From Anaerolineales bacterium UBA5195 (lineage in GTDB: Bacteria > Chloroflexota > Anaerolineae > Anaerolineales > Villigracilaceae), in contig DHVZ01000041.1 in NCBI GenBank assembly GCA_002412925.1, forward strand, positions 1-64,000: a stretch of DNA of 64,000 bases. The letters run 5' to 3'. A program made the translations under genes and the position numbers. The notes under the pieces were generated by a model. The model was not told where the DNA came from. It saw only the letters and a program-made list of their open reading frames with translations, and made no database searches. Shown here piece by piece: positions 18,195-26,325 of this stretch. The first letter of the stretch is position 1, and every line of letters begins with the position of its first letter.

Positions 18195-18228
18195 ATTATA
18201 GAGTTACGCAAAAGGGAAGTCCATTCCC
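18195..18228 (-). promoter_or_regulatory. glnA promoter with inverted repeat over the -35 box
   Basis: On the minus strand TGGACT and TATAAT are 17 bases apart (-10 at 18195-18200, -35 at 18218-18223). The -35 box sits inside GGGAA-N5-TTCCC (18214-18228), which could be an operator. No regulator gene is adjacent, so the controlling factor is unknown. Confidence 0.5.
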
Positions 18229-18250
18229 CAAAAGGGTAGTATTTGAGAGC

Positions 18251-18595
18251 TTATTCTTTGGGAATCCCTACAAAAAGATTGCCGTCCGCCACTTTGACGG
18301 GGTAAGCCGGGATATCAACCACTGCCGGCATCAGCATGGCCTTGCCGCTCCGCAAGTCGAATTCTGCACCGTGACGCGGACAGGCAATGTTGTAACCTTC
18401 GAGATCACCATCGCCAAGCGGGCCATCGTCGTGGGTGCAAAGATCCCCGATGGCAAAATACTGACCGGCGAGATTGAAGACAACAATTGGCTTGCCGCCG
18501 ATTTCAATAAACAACCGCTCGCCATTTGGCAAATCAGCGGGACCGATTTCATAAAATTCGGCCTGGGTCTCATCAAACTGAGTGTAGTTGAACAT
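18251..18595 (-). CDS. Rieske-type [2Fe-2S] ferredoxin
   Basis: A 114-residue Rieske domain protein of the soluble ferredoxin kind (NirD/BphA3-like). Ligand motifs are CTHDDGPLGDG and CPRHGAEFD, that is C-X-H and C-X2-H, separated as in the family. There is no membrane anchor or oxygenase subunit nearby. It lies at the end of the suf gene row, about 50 bases after the glycosyltransferase gene. Rieske proteins of this type are common at the end of actinobacterial and Chloroflexi suf operons, where they may carry electrons for cluster assembly; this is inference. AAAAGGAA precedes the ATG. Confidence 0.88.
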   Translation of the reverse strand: MFNYTQFDETQAEFYEIGPADLPNGERLFIEIGGKPIVVFNLAGQYFAIGDLCTHDDGPLGDGDLEGYNIACPRHGAEFDLRSGKAMLMPAVVDIPAYPVKVADGNLFVGIPKE

Positions 18596-18646
18596 AAGAA
18601 TTCCTTTTAGATTACTGCTTTTAGAAAGTGACGCAGCACTTTGAAA

Positions 18647-20173
18647 TTAATCCCCAGTATACCGGTAGATCAGCCAATCACCCAGTTCCACGGTTTCAGT
18701 ATAGCGACTCTTGACTTGATCCATTAGAGCGCCAATCTGATTGTCGCGTCTGGGAAAGCGAAAATCAGAGAATTTGGCATTGCTAGAAAAAATGATCAGG
18801 CGTGGCCTATTCACCAAAATATCATTCAAAAATTCTGACAGATAAGCTTTCCCACCATAACCATTATACAAAGGATATTGATAGACAAAACGCGTTGGGC
18901 TGGCCCGGCGGGTCATAAAATTGTAGGCTGATTCTGCTCCCCACATCAAAACCATGTCCTGCTGGCTGGTATTATCCTGGATATACGCAATCAGCTCAGA
19001 ATCTCCGGTTGGCTGGGCATAGAAACTGCTCAGTTCCACATAATCCGCGGCCAGCACAGACCAGAGCGAAGCCACCATGATCAGGACCAATCCGGCCCCG
19101 GCAACCCGCGGAACATCCTTCAAGATGGAATCGAACACCAGCCAGAGTCCAAAACCGGCAAAAACAGAAAGGACCGGTAACAAGACCGTGAAATATGGAA
19201 TACGGGGCCGGCCGCCAATACTGACCATCCAGAGTTCGATGGGCAGCGCAATGAGCGTCATCCAGAGCAGGGAACGGGATTTAGGCGCAATTCGCTCTTT
19301 TTTGAAGATGAGCAGCAGCAATGCAGCGCCCCAGCCCATAAAAGCAATCTGAGCCAGGCCAACCTTTTCCAACTGGTTCAAACCCTGAAGCAGGGCATTG
19401 ATCCGTTCAGGATCGCCACGCTCACCAATGTAAGCGAAGTTGTACTGAAAGGCAACCTCCCAGAAGGCAGGGAGCGCGCCCTGGTAGGCAAAGTAACCAA
19501 CTATTCCGACAGTTACCGTCAGCCCGCCTACCAGGATGGGAAGTGAATCACTGACAAAACGGCGAAATTCTCTCTGCGAGAAGCGGCGAATAAGCAGATA
19601 AAAGCCAATCGCAACGGCAATGGCAACGGCGTTCTGGCGAGTAAAAAACAGCAGGGCGGTCACTGCGCCAAGCGCAAATCCGCGCCAACCGTAATGGCGT
19701 TCGCTTTCGGCGCGAAAAAAAAGCCAGAAGAGAGCAAACTGGAACGGCAGGGCATATTCCGTGGTCAGGTTGCCCCCTACAAGAATGTGAAAGGCGGAAA
19801 AAAGCCAGAGAAACGAGATAAAGATTGCGGGAAATAATCCGTAAAGCCGTTTAAGCAGGTAAAAGCCAAAGGCGGCGGCCAGCGTCAGCGAAACGACTTC
19901 CACCATCCAGACCCCCCAGGTGGAATCAGGAGTCAACGCCAGACCGAGCGCATCCAAGTAATAGATGACGGGCGGCTTGTGATCCCAGATTTGCAAGTAG
20001 GGGATTTCTCCGTGCAGAACACGCCAGCCAGTATAAAGAAATACTCCCGAATCGCGGCTGGGAACGCCAGGACTACTGGCCGGGTTGAACGGGAGTAAGA
20101 CGGCTAAAACGATGGAAAACAGCAGCAGGATTTCGAGCGCGGTGAAGAGGCGCGCCTTAAGAGTCGGATTCAT
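18647..20173 (-). CDS. GT39/ArnT-like membrane glycosyltransferase
   Basis: Integral membrane protein of 508 residues with about ten hydrophobic segments and the first extracytoplasmic loop typical of the GT39/ArnT/PMT superfamily (SRDSGVFLYTGWRVLHGE), which contains the catalytic acidic residue. Such enzymes transfer sugars from polyprenyl-phosphate donors to proteins or lipids outside the membrane. The last ~120 residues form a soluble tail. Its ATG overlaps the sufU stop as ATGA, so it is translated with the suf operon although no functional link is obvious. Acceptor and donor cannot be predicted. Confidence 0.8.
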   Translation of the reverse strand: MNPTLKARLFTALEILLLFSIVLAVLLPFNPASSPGVPSRDSGVFLYTGWRVLHGEIPYLQIWDHKPPVIYYLDALGLALTPDSTWGVWMVEVVSLTLAAAFGFYLLKRLYGLFPAIFISFLWLFSAFHILVGGNLTTEYALPFQFALFWLFFRAESERHYGWRGFALGAVTALLFFTRQNAVAIAVAIGFYLLIRRFSQREFRRFVSDSLPILVGGLTVTVGIVGYFAYQGALPAFWEVAFQYNFAYIGERGDPERINALLQGLNQLEKVGLAQIAFMGWGAALLLLIFKKERIAPKSRSLLWMTLIALPIELWMVSIGGRPRIPYFTVLLPVLSVFAGFGLWLVFDSILKDVPRVAGAGLVLIMVASLWSVLAADYVELSSFYAQPTGDSELIAYIQDNTSQQDMVLMWGAESAYNFMTRRASPTRFVYQYPLYNGYGGKAYLSEFLNDILVNRPRLIIFSSNAKFSDFRFPRRDNQIGALMDQVKSRYTETVELGDWLIYRYTGD

Positions 20174-20565
20174 TCCACAAGATCATCGCTGGCAGAACCG
20201 AGTCCATAGACGCCGGCTTTGAGAACTTTCAGTGAAAGCAGAGCGCATTTCAGGCGCACAGGTCCCAATTCGATCCCGAGCAGATCAAGGATATCTTGTT
20301 TGTTAAGCTGCTTGAGTTCATCGACAGACTTACCGATGACAGATTCCATCAACAGGTCGGCGGAGGCTTGCGAAATGGCGCAGCCGTGACCGTCGAAACG
20401 CGCATCGGTGACCAGACCCTTTTCATCCACCCGCAGGTTGACTTCAATATGGTCGCCGCAGAGGGGGTTGTTATCGGCAAAAGCGATGTCGCGCGGGTCA
20501 AGATGCCCACGATAACCGGGGTTTTTATAGTGCTCGATGATGATTTCGCGATAGAGATCGTCCAT
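20170..20565 (-). CDS. sufU: SufU-type iron-sulfur scaffold / sulfur-acceptor protein
   Basis: A 131-residue IscU/SufU-fold protein lying 70 bases after sufS. The ligand cysteines are C36 and D38 in PLCGDH, C62 in HGCAIS and C107 in LKCALL. The K-C-A-L-L context is SufU-like, yet the C62-C107 gap of 45 residues is that of IscU; the extra insertion found in Bacillus SufU is missing. In SUF systems with a SufU, the protein accepts sulfur from SufS and passes it to SufBCD. Its stop overlaps the start of the glycosyltransferase gene. Confidence 0.88.
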   Translation of the reverse strand: MDDLYREIIIEHYKNPGYRGHLDPRDIAFADNNPLCGDHIEVNLRVDEKGLVTDARFDGHGCAISQASADLLMESVIGKSVDELKQLNKQDILDLLGIELGPVRLKCALLSLKVLKAGVYGLGSASDDLVE

Positions 20566-20635
20566 GTTTACCGAAATATCCCTTGTCAGTTGGTTCGGGG
20601 GCTAAGCCATCGAACGAGCGAGAAGAACGTTCAAA

Positions 20636-21862
20636 TTACCCGAAATATTCCTTGACTTTATAAATCCCCTCCACCAGCTTATCGATTTCGTCCTTGGTCG
20701 TATATAAGTAGAAACTGGCGCGCGAAGTGGCCTCGATCTTGAATTTCTCGTGCAGGGGTTGGGCACAATGATGACCGGCGCGCACAGCCACACCCAGGCC
20801 GTCCACAATCTGGGCCACATCATGCGGATGGACGCCTTGCAGGGTGAATGCGGCAACGCCGCCCTTTTTATCGGCGGATGGGCCAAAGAGCCGAACACCG
20901 GGGATTTCCTCGAGCCGTTCGAGCGCATATTCGGTGATCTCGTGCTCATGCGCAGCAACCTCGTCCATCCCAACGGCAGATAGGTAATCACAGGCCGCGC
21001 CAAACCCGACCGCTTCAGCGATGGCGGGAGTGCCGGCTTCGAACTTGTACGGCAGGTCGTTCGGGCGGAAGGAACGCAGCTTGACTTCCTTGATCATATC
21101 GCCGCCGCCCAGGAAGGGGGGCATGGCTTCGAGCAAGGCCGCCTTGCCATACAGCGCGCCAATCCCGGTCGGGCCGACCATTTTGTGCGCGGAAAAAGCC
21201 AGGAAATCCACGTCCAGCGCCTGCACGTCGACCTTGAAGTGCGGGACAGACTGCGCCGCGTCAACGACAGTCACAGCGCCAGCCGCATGTGCCAACCTGA
21301 TCATCTCAGCCGCCGGGTTGATCGTACCCAGCACGTTGGACATGTGCGTAAACGAGACAAGTTTCGGGTTCTGCTCAAGAAGCTTTTTATACTCTTCAAG
21401 ATCGAGCAAACCATCGACAGTGACCGGGATAAATTCCAGGCGAACGCCGCGCTCGGCGGCCAGGATCTGCCAGGGAACCAGGTTACTGTGGTGTTCCATC
21501 TCGGTCAGGATGACAAGATCACCAAGTTTCAAGTTGGTCCGCGCCCAGGTATACGCCACCAGGTTAATTGATTCGGTTGTGTTGCGGGTGTAAATCACCT
21601 GTCGCGGAGAGGCGGCATTGATAAATTTTGCAATTTTTTCACGGGCCTGCTCGTAGAGCGTAGTGGACTCTTCCGCCAGGGTATGCACGCCGCGGTGGAT
21701 GTTGGCGTTCGAACGGCGATAAAAATCGTCCATGGCGGCGAGCACAGCCGCGGGTTTTTGGGCCGTCGCGGTTGAATCCAGATAGACCAGTTTGACGCCA
21801 GGGCGCACTTCCCGGTCCAAAATGGGGAAATCTTTACGAACACGGTCGATGTCAAATGTCAT
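20636..21862 (-). CDS. sufS: Cysteine desulfurase SufS
   Basis: Group II cysteine desulfurase, 408 residues, releasing sulfur from cysteine for cluster assembly. The PLP lysine is in SAHKMVGPTGIGALYGK, and the cofactor-binding DAAQSVPH precedes it. The persulfide cysteine is in RAGHHCAQPL near the C-terminus. The start at ATG 21862 (TFDIDRVRKDFPIL) matches the family; a TTG at 21898 with an upstream GGGAAG would add 12 residues. It is part of the suf operon, with sufU 70 bases downstream. Confidence 0.93.
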   Translation of the reverse strand: MTFDIDRVRKDFPILDREVRPGVKLVYLDSTATAQKPAAVLAAMDDFYRRSNANIHRGVHTLAEESTTLYEQAREKIAKFINAASPRQVIYTRNTTESINLVAYTWARTNLKLGDLVILTEMEHHSNLVPWQILAAERGVRLEFIPVTVDGLLDLEEYKKLLEQNPKLVSFTHMSNVLGTINPAAEMIRLAHAAGAVTVVDAAQSVPHFKVDVQALDVDFLAFSAHKMVGPTGIGALYGKAALLEAMPPFLGGGDMIKEVKLRSFRPNDLPYKFEAGTPAIAEAVGFGAACDYLSAVGMDEVAAHEHEITEYALERLEEIPGVRLFGPSADKKGGVAAFTLQGVHPHDVAQIVDGLGVAVRAGHHCAQPLHEKFKIEATSRASFYLYTTKDEIDKLVEGIYKVKEYFG

Positions 21863-21926
21863 ATTGATTCTGGCAATCGGAAACACGAAATCTTCCAACG
21901 GTCTTCCCGCTGGCTATTCCTGTTTT

Positions 21927-22292
21927 CTAATAATCCGGGATTTCTTTTTTGATTGGCGGTGTTTTCTTGCCGGTACCCGCAGGGCGGATTTGGTCTGAGT
22001 TGGTTGGATACCACAGGATGCGGTCCGGAACCATCCAGCCATCTGTCAGGAAGACGTTGGAGCGAAATTGGACGGCGACCATCTTGTTATCCACCTGGAC
22101 AACAACGCCTTTTAGCCACCCACGAACACGCTCGCTGCTTTTTTCATGATCGCAATAAGCTTCCACCGAGTCGCCTACCTCAAAAGTGTAAGCCGCATCG
22201 GGGGAACGCATAAACGCATAAGTCATGGAACCTCCGCGCAAGTTTCGTTTGCCCACCACATTCGTGGTCACTACCGGACGCACAATTTTCAT
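21927..22292 (-). CDS. Conserved small protein within the suf operon, unknown function
   Basis: A 121-residue protein between sufD and sufS. I do not recognise it. The middle (FEVGDSVEAYC through VVVQVDNKMVAVQFRS) reads like a small SH3/KOW- or Tudor-type beta-barrel, followed by a polar, lysine/proline-rich tail. AGAGG precedes the first ATG (22292), and GGAGG lies close before a second ATG (22226), which would remove 22 residues. No cysteine motif suggests cluster binding. Position suggests co-expression with the Suf proteins, but a role in assembly is only a possibility. Confidence 0.6.
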   Translation of the reverse strand: MKIVRPVVTTNVVGKRNLRGGSMTYAFMRSPDAAYTFEVGDSVEAYCDHEKSSERVRGWLKGVVVQVDNKMVAVQFRSNVFLTDGWMVPDRILWYPTNSDQIRPAGTGKKTPPIKKEIPDY

Positions 22293-22327
22293 ATCTGCCT
22301 CTATTATAGATGAATTTCCAATGGACT

Positions 22328-22365
22328 CTCTTTATCCCCTTCCAAGATAAGGAAAGGGAATAAAG
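22328..22365 (-). other. Intercistronic hairpin between sufD and the small protein gene
   Basis: CTTTATCCCCTTCC and GGAAAGGGAATAAAG form an imperfect stem around AAGATAA. It may act as a processing site or partial attenuator inside the suf operon. It lacks a clean T-run on the minus strand. Confidence 0.35.
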
Positions 22366-22391
22366 ATGTATATTCTATTCTGAATGTGCGC

Positions 22392-23726
22392 TTACGCGCC
22401 CATTTTGTCGAGAATGGCCTGCTGGAAACGCTCGCGGACGCCCTCGAACGGGATGCGCTGCATGATCGGGTCAAAAAACCCTTCAACAACCAGACGCTCG
22501 GCGTCTTTTTGCGGAATACCACGCGATTTAATGTAGAAGAGCGGCTCCTGCTCCAACTTACCCACCGTTGCGCCATGCGTACAGCGCACATCGTCGGCCA
22601 GGATTTCGAGACCGGGAATGGAGTCGGCGCGGGCATGCTCGCTCAATACCAGGTTGCGATTGGCTTGGTAGCCATCCGTTTTCTGTGCGCCGGGTGCAAC
22701 ATAGATCATCCCCTGCCAAACGGAGCGGCTTTTACCTTTCAGCGCACCCTTGAACAACAAATCGCTGGTGGTGTTGGGAGCCAGGTGATTTTGCTGGGTA
22801 TCATGATCGAGGTGCTGGGAGCCGTCGGTGAAATAAAAACCCGACATGCGCCCCTCCGCGCCTTGGCCGGCCAGATCAAGCTCGGAAAAGTTCTTCGTCA
22901 GGCGTGAACCAACCGCGCCGAAAATCCAATCCATGTAGCCATCGCGCTCAACGCGAACCCGTTCATGGCTGAAATTCCAGACATTCCTGCCCCAGGATTG
23001 TAATTCAACAAAGCGCAGGTTCGCGCCCTGTAAAACCTGGATTTCGACCAGCCCTGCGTGCAGCGCATTGACCCGCTCATCCGCTGGTGAAGCCGCTTCA
23101 TGGACATAAGTGGCCGAGGCGCCCTCGTCGATCAAGACCAGCAGGTGTGAAATCTGAGCCAGGTCGGCGCCGGGACCCCAAAGGACGCTGTGGAAAGGTT
23201 CTACAACGGTCACACCGCGCGGGACATATAAGACAACGCCATTTTGGGCAAAAGCCCCGGCCAGGGCCGCAAACTTACCTTCTTCGGGATTAACCGTCGC
23301 CCCAGCCATTTTGGCCAGCAATTCGGGATGTTTTTGCTCGGCTGTTTTCAAGTCGGTAAAAATAACACCCTGCGCCGCCAGCCTGGGATCCAAATCGACA
23401 GCTGCACCATCTGGCGTTAGGATAATCTGTCCGCCATGCTGGTCAGCCACCAGCGGTTTGAGTAATTCGGCTGGGACAGGCGGAAAGGCTTCCCCAGCGG
23501 GCAGACGAAATTCTTCCGCTGGGAGAGCGCGTAAATCCGTTCGCCGCCAGGCTTCTTCGGTGCTGACGGGAAAATTGATCCGCTGGTAAGCCCGCCAGGC
23601 ACGCTGGCGATATTCGCCCAACGCCCCAGCCGGGATCTGGGCCTCGGTAAAAGCAAACTGCTTCGCGCCAGAATCCGGGCGCCGAGAGCGGGAGGAGGTG
23701 ACAATGATTTTTGGTTTTTCTTCCAT
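22392..23726 (-). CDS. sufD: Fe-S cluster assembly protein SufD
   Basis: SufD, 444 residues, partner of SufB in the SufBC2D scaffold complex. The C-terminal half is the right-handed beta-helix; it contains NHLAPNTTSDLLFKG and the conserved DDVRCTHGATVGKL region with the histidine used at the SufB-SufD interface. The N-terminus is helical (QRAWRAYQRINFPVSTEEAWRRTDL). The ATG at 23726 is preferred over a TTG five codons upstream. It is followed by the unknown small gene and preceded by a repeat element at 23749-23831. Confidence 0.92.
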   Translation of the reverse strand: MEEKPKIIVTSSRSRRPDSGAKQFAFTEAQIPAGALGEYRQRAWRAYQRINFPVSTEEAWRRTDLRALPAEEFRLPAGEAFPPVPAELLKPLVADQHGGQIILTPDGAAVDLDPRLAAQGVIFTDLKTAEQKHPELLAKMAGATVNPEEGKFAALAGAFAQNGVVLYVPRGVTVVEPFHSVLWGPGADLAQISHLLVLIDEGASATYVHEAASPADERVNALHAGLVEIQVLQGANLRFVELQSWGRNVWNFSHERVRVERDGYMDWIFGAVGSRLTKNFSELDLAGQGAEGRMSGFYFTDGSQHLDHDTQQNHLAPNTTSDLLFKGALKGKSRSVWQGMIYVAPGAQKTDGYQANRNLVLSEHARADSIPGLEILADDVRCTHGATVGKLEQEPLFYIKSRGIPQKDAERLVVEGFFDPIMQRIPFEGVRERFQQAILDKMGA

Positions 23727-23748
23727 ATTCAACACTCTCAAGTTGGAT

Positions 23749-23831
23749 TGTCATTGCGAACCGCGCTTTTCAGCGGCAAAGCAATCTCCAGTTCAACGGG
23801 GATTGCTGCGGGCCAGGCCCGCGCAATGACA
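23749..23831. repeat. 83-bp MITE/REP-like element between sufB and sufD
   Basis: TGTCATTGCG (23749-23758) and CGCAATGACA (23822-23831) are perfect 10-bp terminal inverted repeats, with an inner pair AGCAATC/GATTGCT. A degenerate relative sharing ATTGCGA-CCG and AGCAATCTCCAGTT occurs at 54988-55027 inside a pseudogene. It falls exactly in the gap between sufB and sufD and would form a strong RNA hairpin in the operon transcript. Confidence 0.65.
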
Positions 23832-23836
23832 GATTA

Positions 23837-25246
23837 CTAACCGATTGACCCTTCCATTTGGAGTTGGATCAGTCTATTCATTTCGACAGCATATTCCATC
23901 GGCAGCTCCTTAACGAGCGGCTCGATGAAACCAGAAACGACCATGGTGGTGGCTTCTTCTTCGTTCAGGCCGCGACTCATCAGGTAGAAGAGCTGCTCTT
24001 CGCCGACCTTCGAAACCGAGGCTTCGTGACCGATGGTGACATCGTTTTCGTCAATTTCAATCGTTGGGTAGGTATCTGAACGGGATTTCGGGTCGAGCAG
24101 CAAGGCGTCGCAAACCACACTGGACTTGGCACCATGCGCACCGTTATAGACCTTAAGCAGGCCGCGGAACGAGGCGCGTCCGCCGCCCTTTGAGATGGAT
24201 TTGGAGACCACCTTGCTGGTAGTATTCGGGGCAAAATGAACCATCTTCGTCCCGGCATCCTGAAGCTGGCCCGGCCCGGCGAAGGCCATCGAGAGCATTT
24301 CACCGTGCGCACCCGACTCCATCAGGTAACAGGATGGATACTTCATCGTCAGCTTGGATCCCAGGTTGGCATCCACCCACTCATGTGTGGCGTTCTCAAA
24401 AACTTTGGCGCGCTGGGTCACCAGGTTGAAGACATTGGTCGACCAGTTCTGGATGGTCGAATAGCGCGAGCGTGCGCCCTTCTTGACCACGATCTCGATC
24501 ACACCGCTATGGAAAGAGTTGGTGGTGTACTGCGGAGCGGTGCAGCCTTCAACATAATGAACCGAGGCGTCTTCTTCTACAATGATCAATGTGCGCTCAA
24601 ACTGGCCAACATTGGCCGTATTCAGGCGGAAGTAGGCTTGCAAAGGCAAGTCAACCTTGACACCCTTTGGCACGTAAACAAACGACCCCCCCGACCAGAC
24701 CGCGCTGTTCAGGGCTGCGAACTTGTTATCTTCGATCGGGATGACCGTCCCAAAATACTCACGGAACAGGTCCGGGTGCTGGCGCAGGCCATCTTCAATC
24801 GACAGGAAAATCACGCCCTGTTTTTCGAGGTGCTCCAAAACGGAGTGGTAAACCATCTCAGATTCATATTGCGCACCCACCCCGGCCAAAAACTTGCGTT
24901 CGGCCTCGGGGATACCCAGTTTGTCGAAAGTCCGCTTGATATCGTCCGGAACGTCATCCCAAGATTTTTCGCTCTTCTCAGTCGGTTTGACGTAATAAAA
25001 AATCTCGTCCAGGTTCAATTCATCAAGCGCCGGGCCCCAATTGGGCATTGGGCGGCTCAAATAGTGCTCCAGCGCCTTCAGGCGGAAATCGAGCATCCAC
25101 TGCGGCTCATCCTTCATGCGCGAAATATTTTCCACCACTTCGCGGCTTAAACCACGCTGCGATTTGAAAACGTAATTATCGTCGCGGTCATGAAAACCGT
25201 ATTTGTAATCACCAACCTCTTCGAGGATTTTGGCATCTTCAGTCAT
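23837..25246 (-). CDS. sufB: Fe-S cluster assembly protein SufB
   Basis: SufB, 469 residues, the main scaffold subunit of SufBC2D. The typical start YKYGFHDRDDNYVFKSQRGL is present, and the beta-helix core contains HFAPNTTSKVVSKSISKGGG and the conserved SSVVCDALLLDPKSRSDTYP with the cluster-relevant cysteine. The TIGHEASVSKVGEEQLFYL region is intact. The gene follows sufC with a gap of about 125 bases and precedes sufD. It is not interrupted and looks functional. Confidence 0.95.
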   Translation of the reverse strand: MTEDAKILEEVGDYKYGFHDRDDNYVFKSQRGLSREVVENISRMKDEPQWMLDFRLKALEHYLSRPMPNWGPALDELNLDEIFYYVKPTEKSEKSWDDVPDDIKRTFDKLGIPEAERKFLAGVGAQYESEMVYHSVLEHLEKQGVIFLSIEDGLRQHPDLFREYFGTVIPIEDNKFAALNSAVWSGGSFVYVPKGVKVDLPLQAYFRLNTANVGQFERTLIIVEEDASVHYVEGCTAPQYTTNSFHSGVIEIVVKKGARSRYSTIQNWSTNVFNLVTQRAKVFENATHEWVDANLGSKLTMKYPSCYLMESGAHGEMLSMAFAGPGQLQDAGTKMVHFAPNTTSKVVSKSISKGGGRASFRGLLKVYNGAHGAKSSVVCDALLLDPKSRSDTYPTIEIDENDVTIGHEASVSKVGEEQLFYLMSRGLNEEEATTMVVSGFIEPLVKELPMEYAVEMNRLIQLQMEGSIG

Positions 25247-25371
25247 GTCATCACCTTTATTGAAATCGAGACGACTTACTCGCTATGGGTATCTACCGTT
25301 ATCAGCACTTTTACCTTTTTACTGCCCAACTCAACTTACCCATCGCCGTTCTACCGTTAAATAAACTTTCG

Positions 25372-26145
25372 TTACACGACCGGTTCTTCGTACTTCTCGC
25401 GCACCCAGTCATAACCGGATTCTTCGAGATGCAGTGCCAAATCGGGGCCGCCCGACTCGACGATGCGCCCGCCCATCATAATATGCACAAACTGCGGCTT
25501 GATGTAATTCAACAAACGCTGGTAGTGAGTAATCACCAGCACCCCTAATTCCGATCCGCTGAGCGTATTGACACCCTCAGCCACAATCCGCAGCGCGTCA
25601 ATATCCAAGCCAGAGTCGGTTTCGTCAAGGATGGCAATTTCGGGCTTGAGGGTCGCCATCTGCAAAATCTCGGCGCGTTTCTTCTCGCCGCCAGAGAAAC
25701 CATCATTCAAATAACGTCCGGCAAAAACCGAATCCATCTTCAGCATTTCCATCTTTTCCTTGAGCATCTTGCGAAACTCAGGGATGGGCATGCCCTTATC
25801 TTCGGGATTGGCTGTGCGGCGGCGAGCGTTGATGGCAGTGCGCAGGAAGTTCGCCACCGTCACCCCCGGAATGGAGACAGGATACTGGAAAGCCAGGAAA
25901 ATCCCGGCCCGTGAACGCGCATCGGGTTCCAACTCTAGCAAGTTTTTTCCCTTAAACCAGACTTCCCCTTCGGTGACAGTGTAGCTCGGGTGTCCCATCA
26001 ACGTATAGGCCAGTGTGGACTTCCCGGTGCCATTCGGGCCCATAATAGCATGTACTTCGCCCTGTTTAACTGTCAGATCGAGGCCTTTAAGAATTTCCTT
26101 GTCTTCGATGCTAACGTGCAGATTCTTGATGACCAACTCAGACAT
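25372..26145 (-). CDS. sufC: Fe-S assembly ATPase SufC
   Basis: ABC-type ATPase of the SUF system, 257 residues. Walker A is GPNGTGKST, the ABC signature is FSGGEKKRAE, and Walker B is IAILDETDSGLD, followed by the switch histidine in VITHYQR. SufC drives conformational change in the SufBD scaffold. It is the first gene of the operon and lies 57 bases downstream of a near-consensus promoter. AAGGAGCG precedes the ATG. Confidence 0.95.
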   Translation of the reverse strand: MSELVIKNLHVSIEDKEILKGLDLTVKQGEVHAIMGPNGTGKSTLAYTLMGHPSYTVTEGEVWFKGKNLLELEPDARSRAGIFLAFQYPVSIPGVTVANFLRTAINARRRTANPEDKGMPIPEFRKMLKEKMEMLKMDSVFAGRYLNDGFSGGEKKRAEILQMATLKPEIAILDETDSGLDIDALRIVAEGVNTLSGSELGVLVITHYQRLLNYIKPQFVHIMMGGRIVESGGPDLALHLEESGYDWVREKYEEPVV

Positions 26146-26201
26146 ATTCGCTCCTTACCATTGACATAGCGCCTCGAGGGCGGATTTATCGACAGGCCGC
26201 C

Positions 26202-26230
26202 ATTATAGCAAATCGGACGAAAAAAGTCAA
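26202..26230 (-). promoter_or_regulatory. Strong sigma-70-type promoter of the suf operon
   Basis: Read on the minus strand, TTGACT (26225-26230) and TATAAT (26202-26207) are separated by exactly 17 bases. A T-rich stretch precedes the -35. The palindrome GCCTCGAGGGC lies between promoter and sufC and could be a regulator site; no SufR or IscR gene is in the window. Confidence 0.75.
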
Positions 26231-26325
26231 TATTTATGATATTTTTCTAGTATATTCATGCAAAGTTTTAACAATAAAACCACCCTGCCGAGATGATGCC
26301 GTGCGCCGATAAAGTGCGTGGCATC

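Noticed and set aside
24236..25150. Long plus-strand open frame (304 codons) opposite sufB
   Set aside because: It is the antisense shadow of the well-supported sufB gene; no domain or ribosome-binding site supports it.
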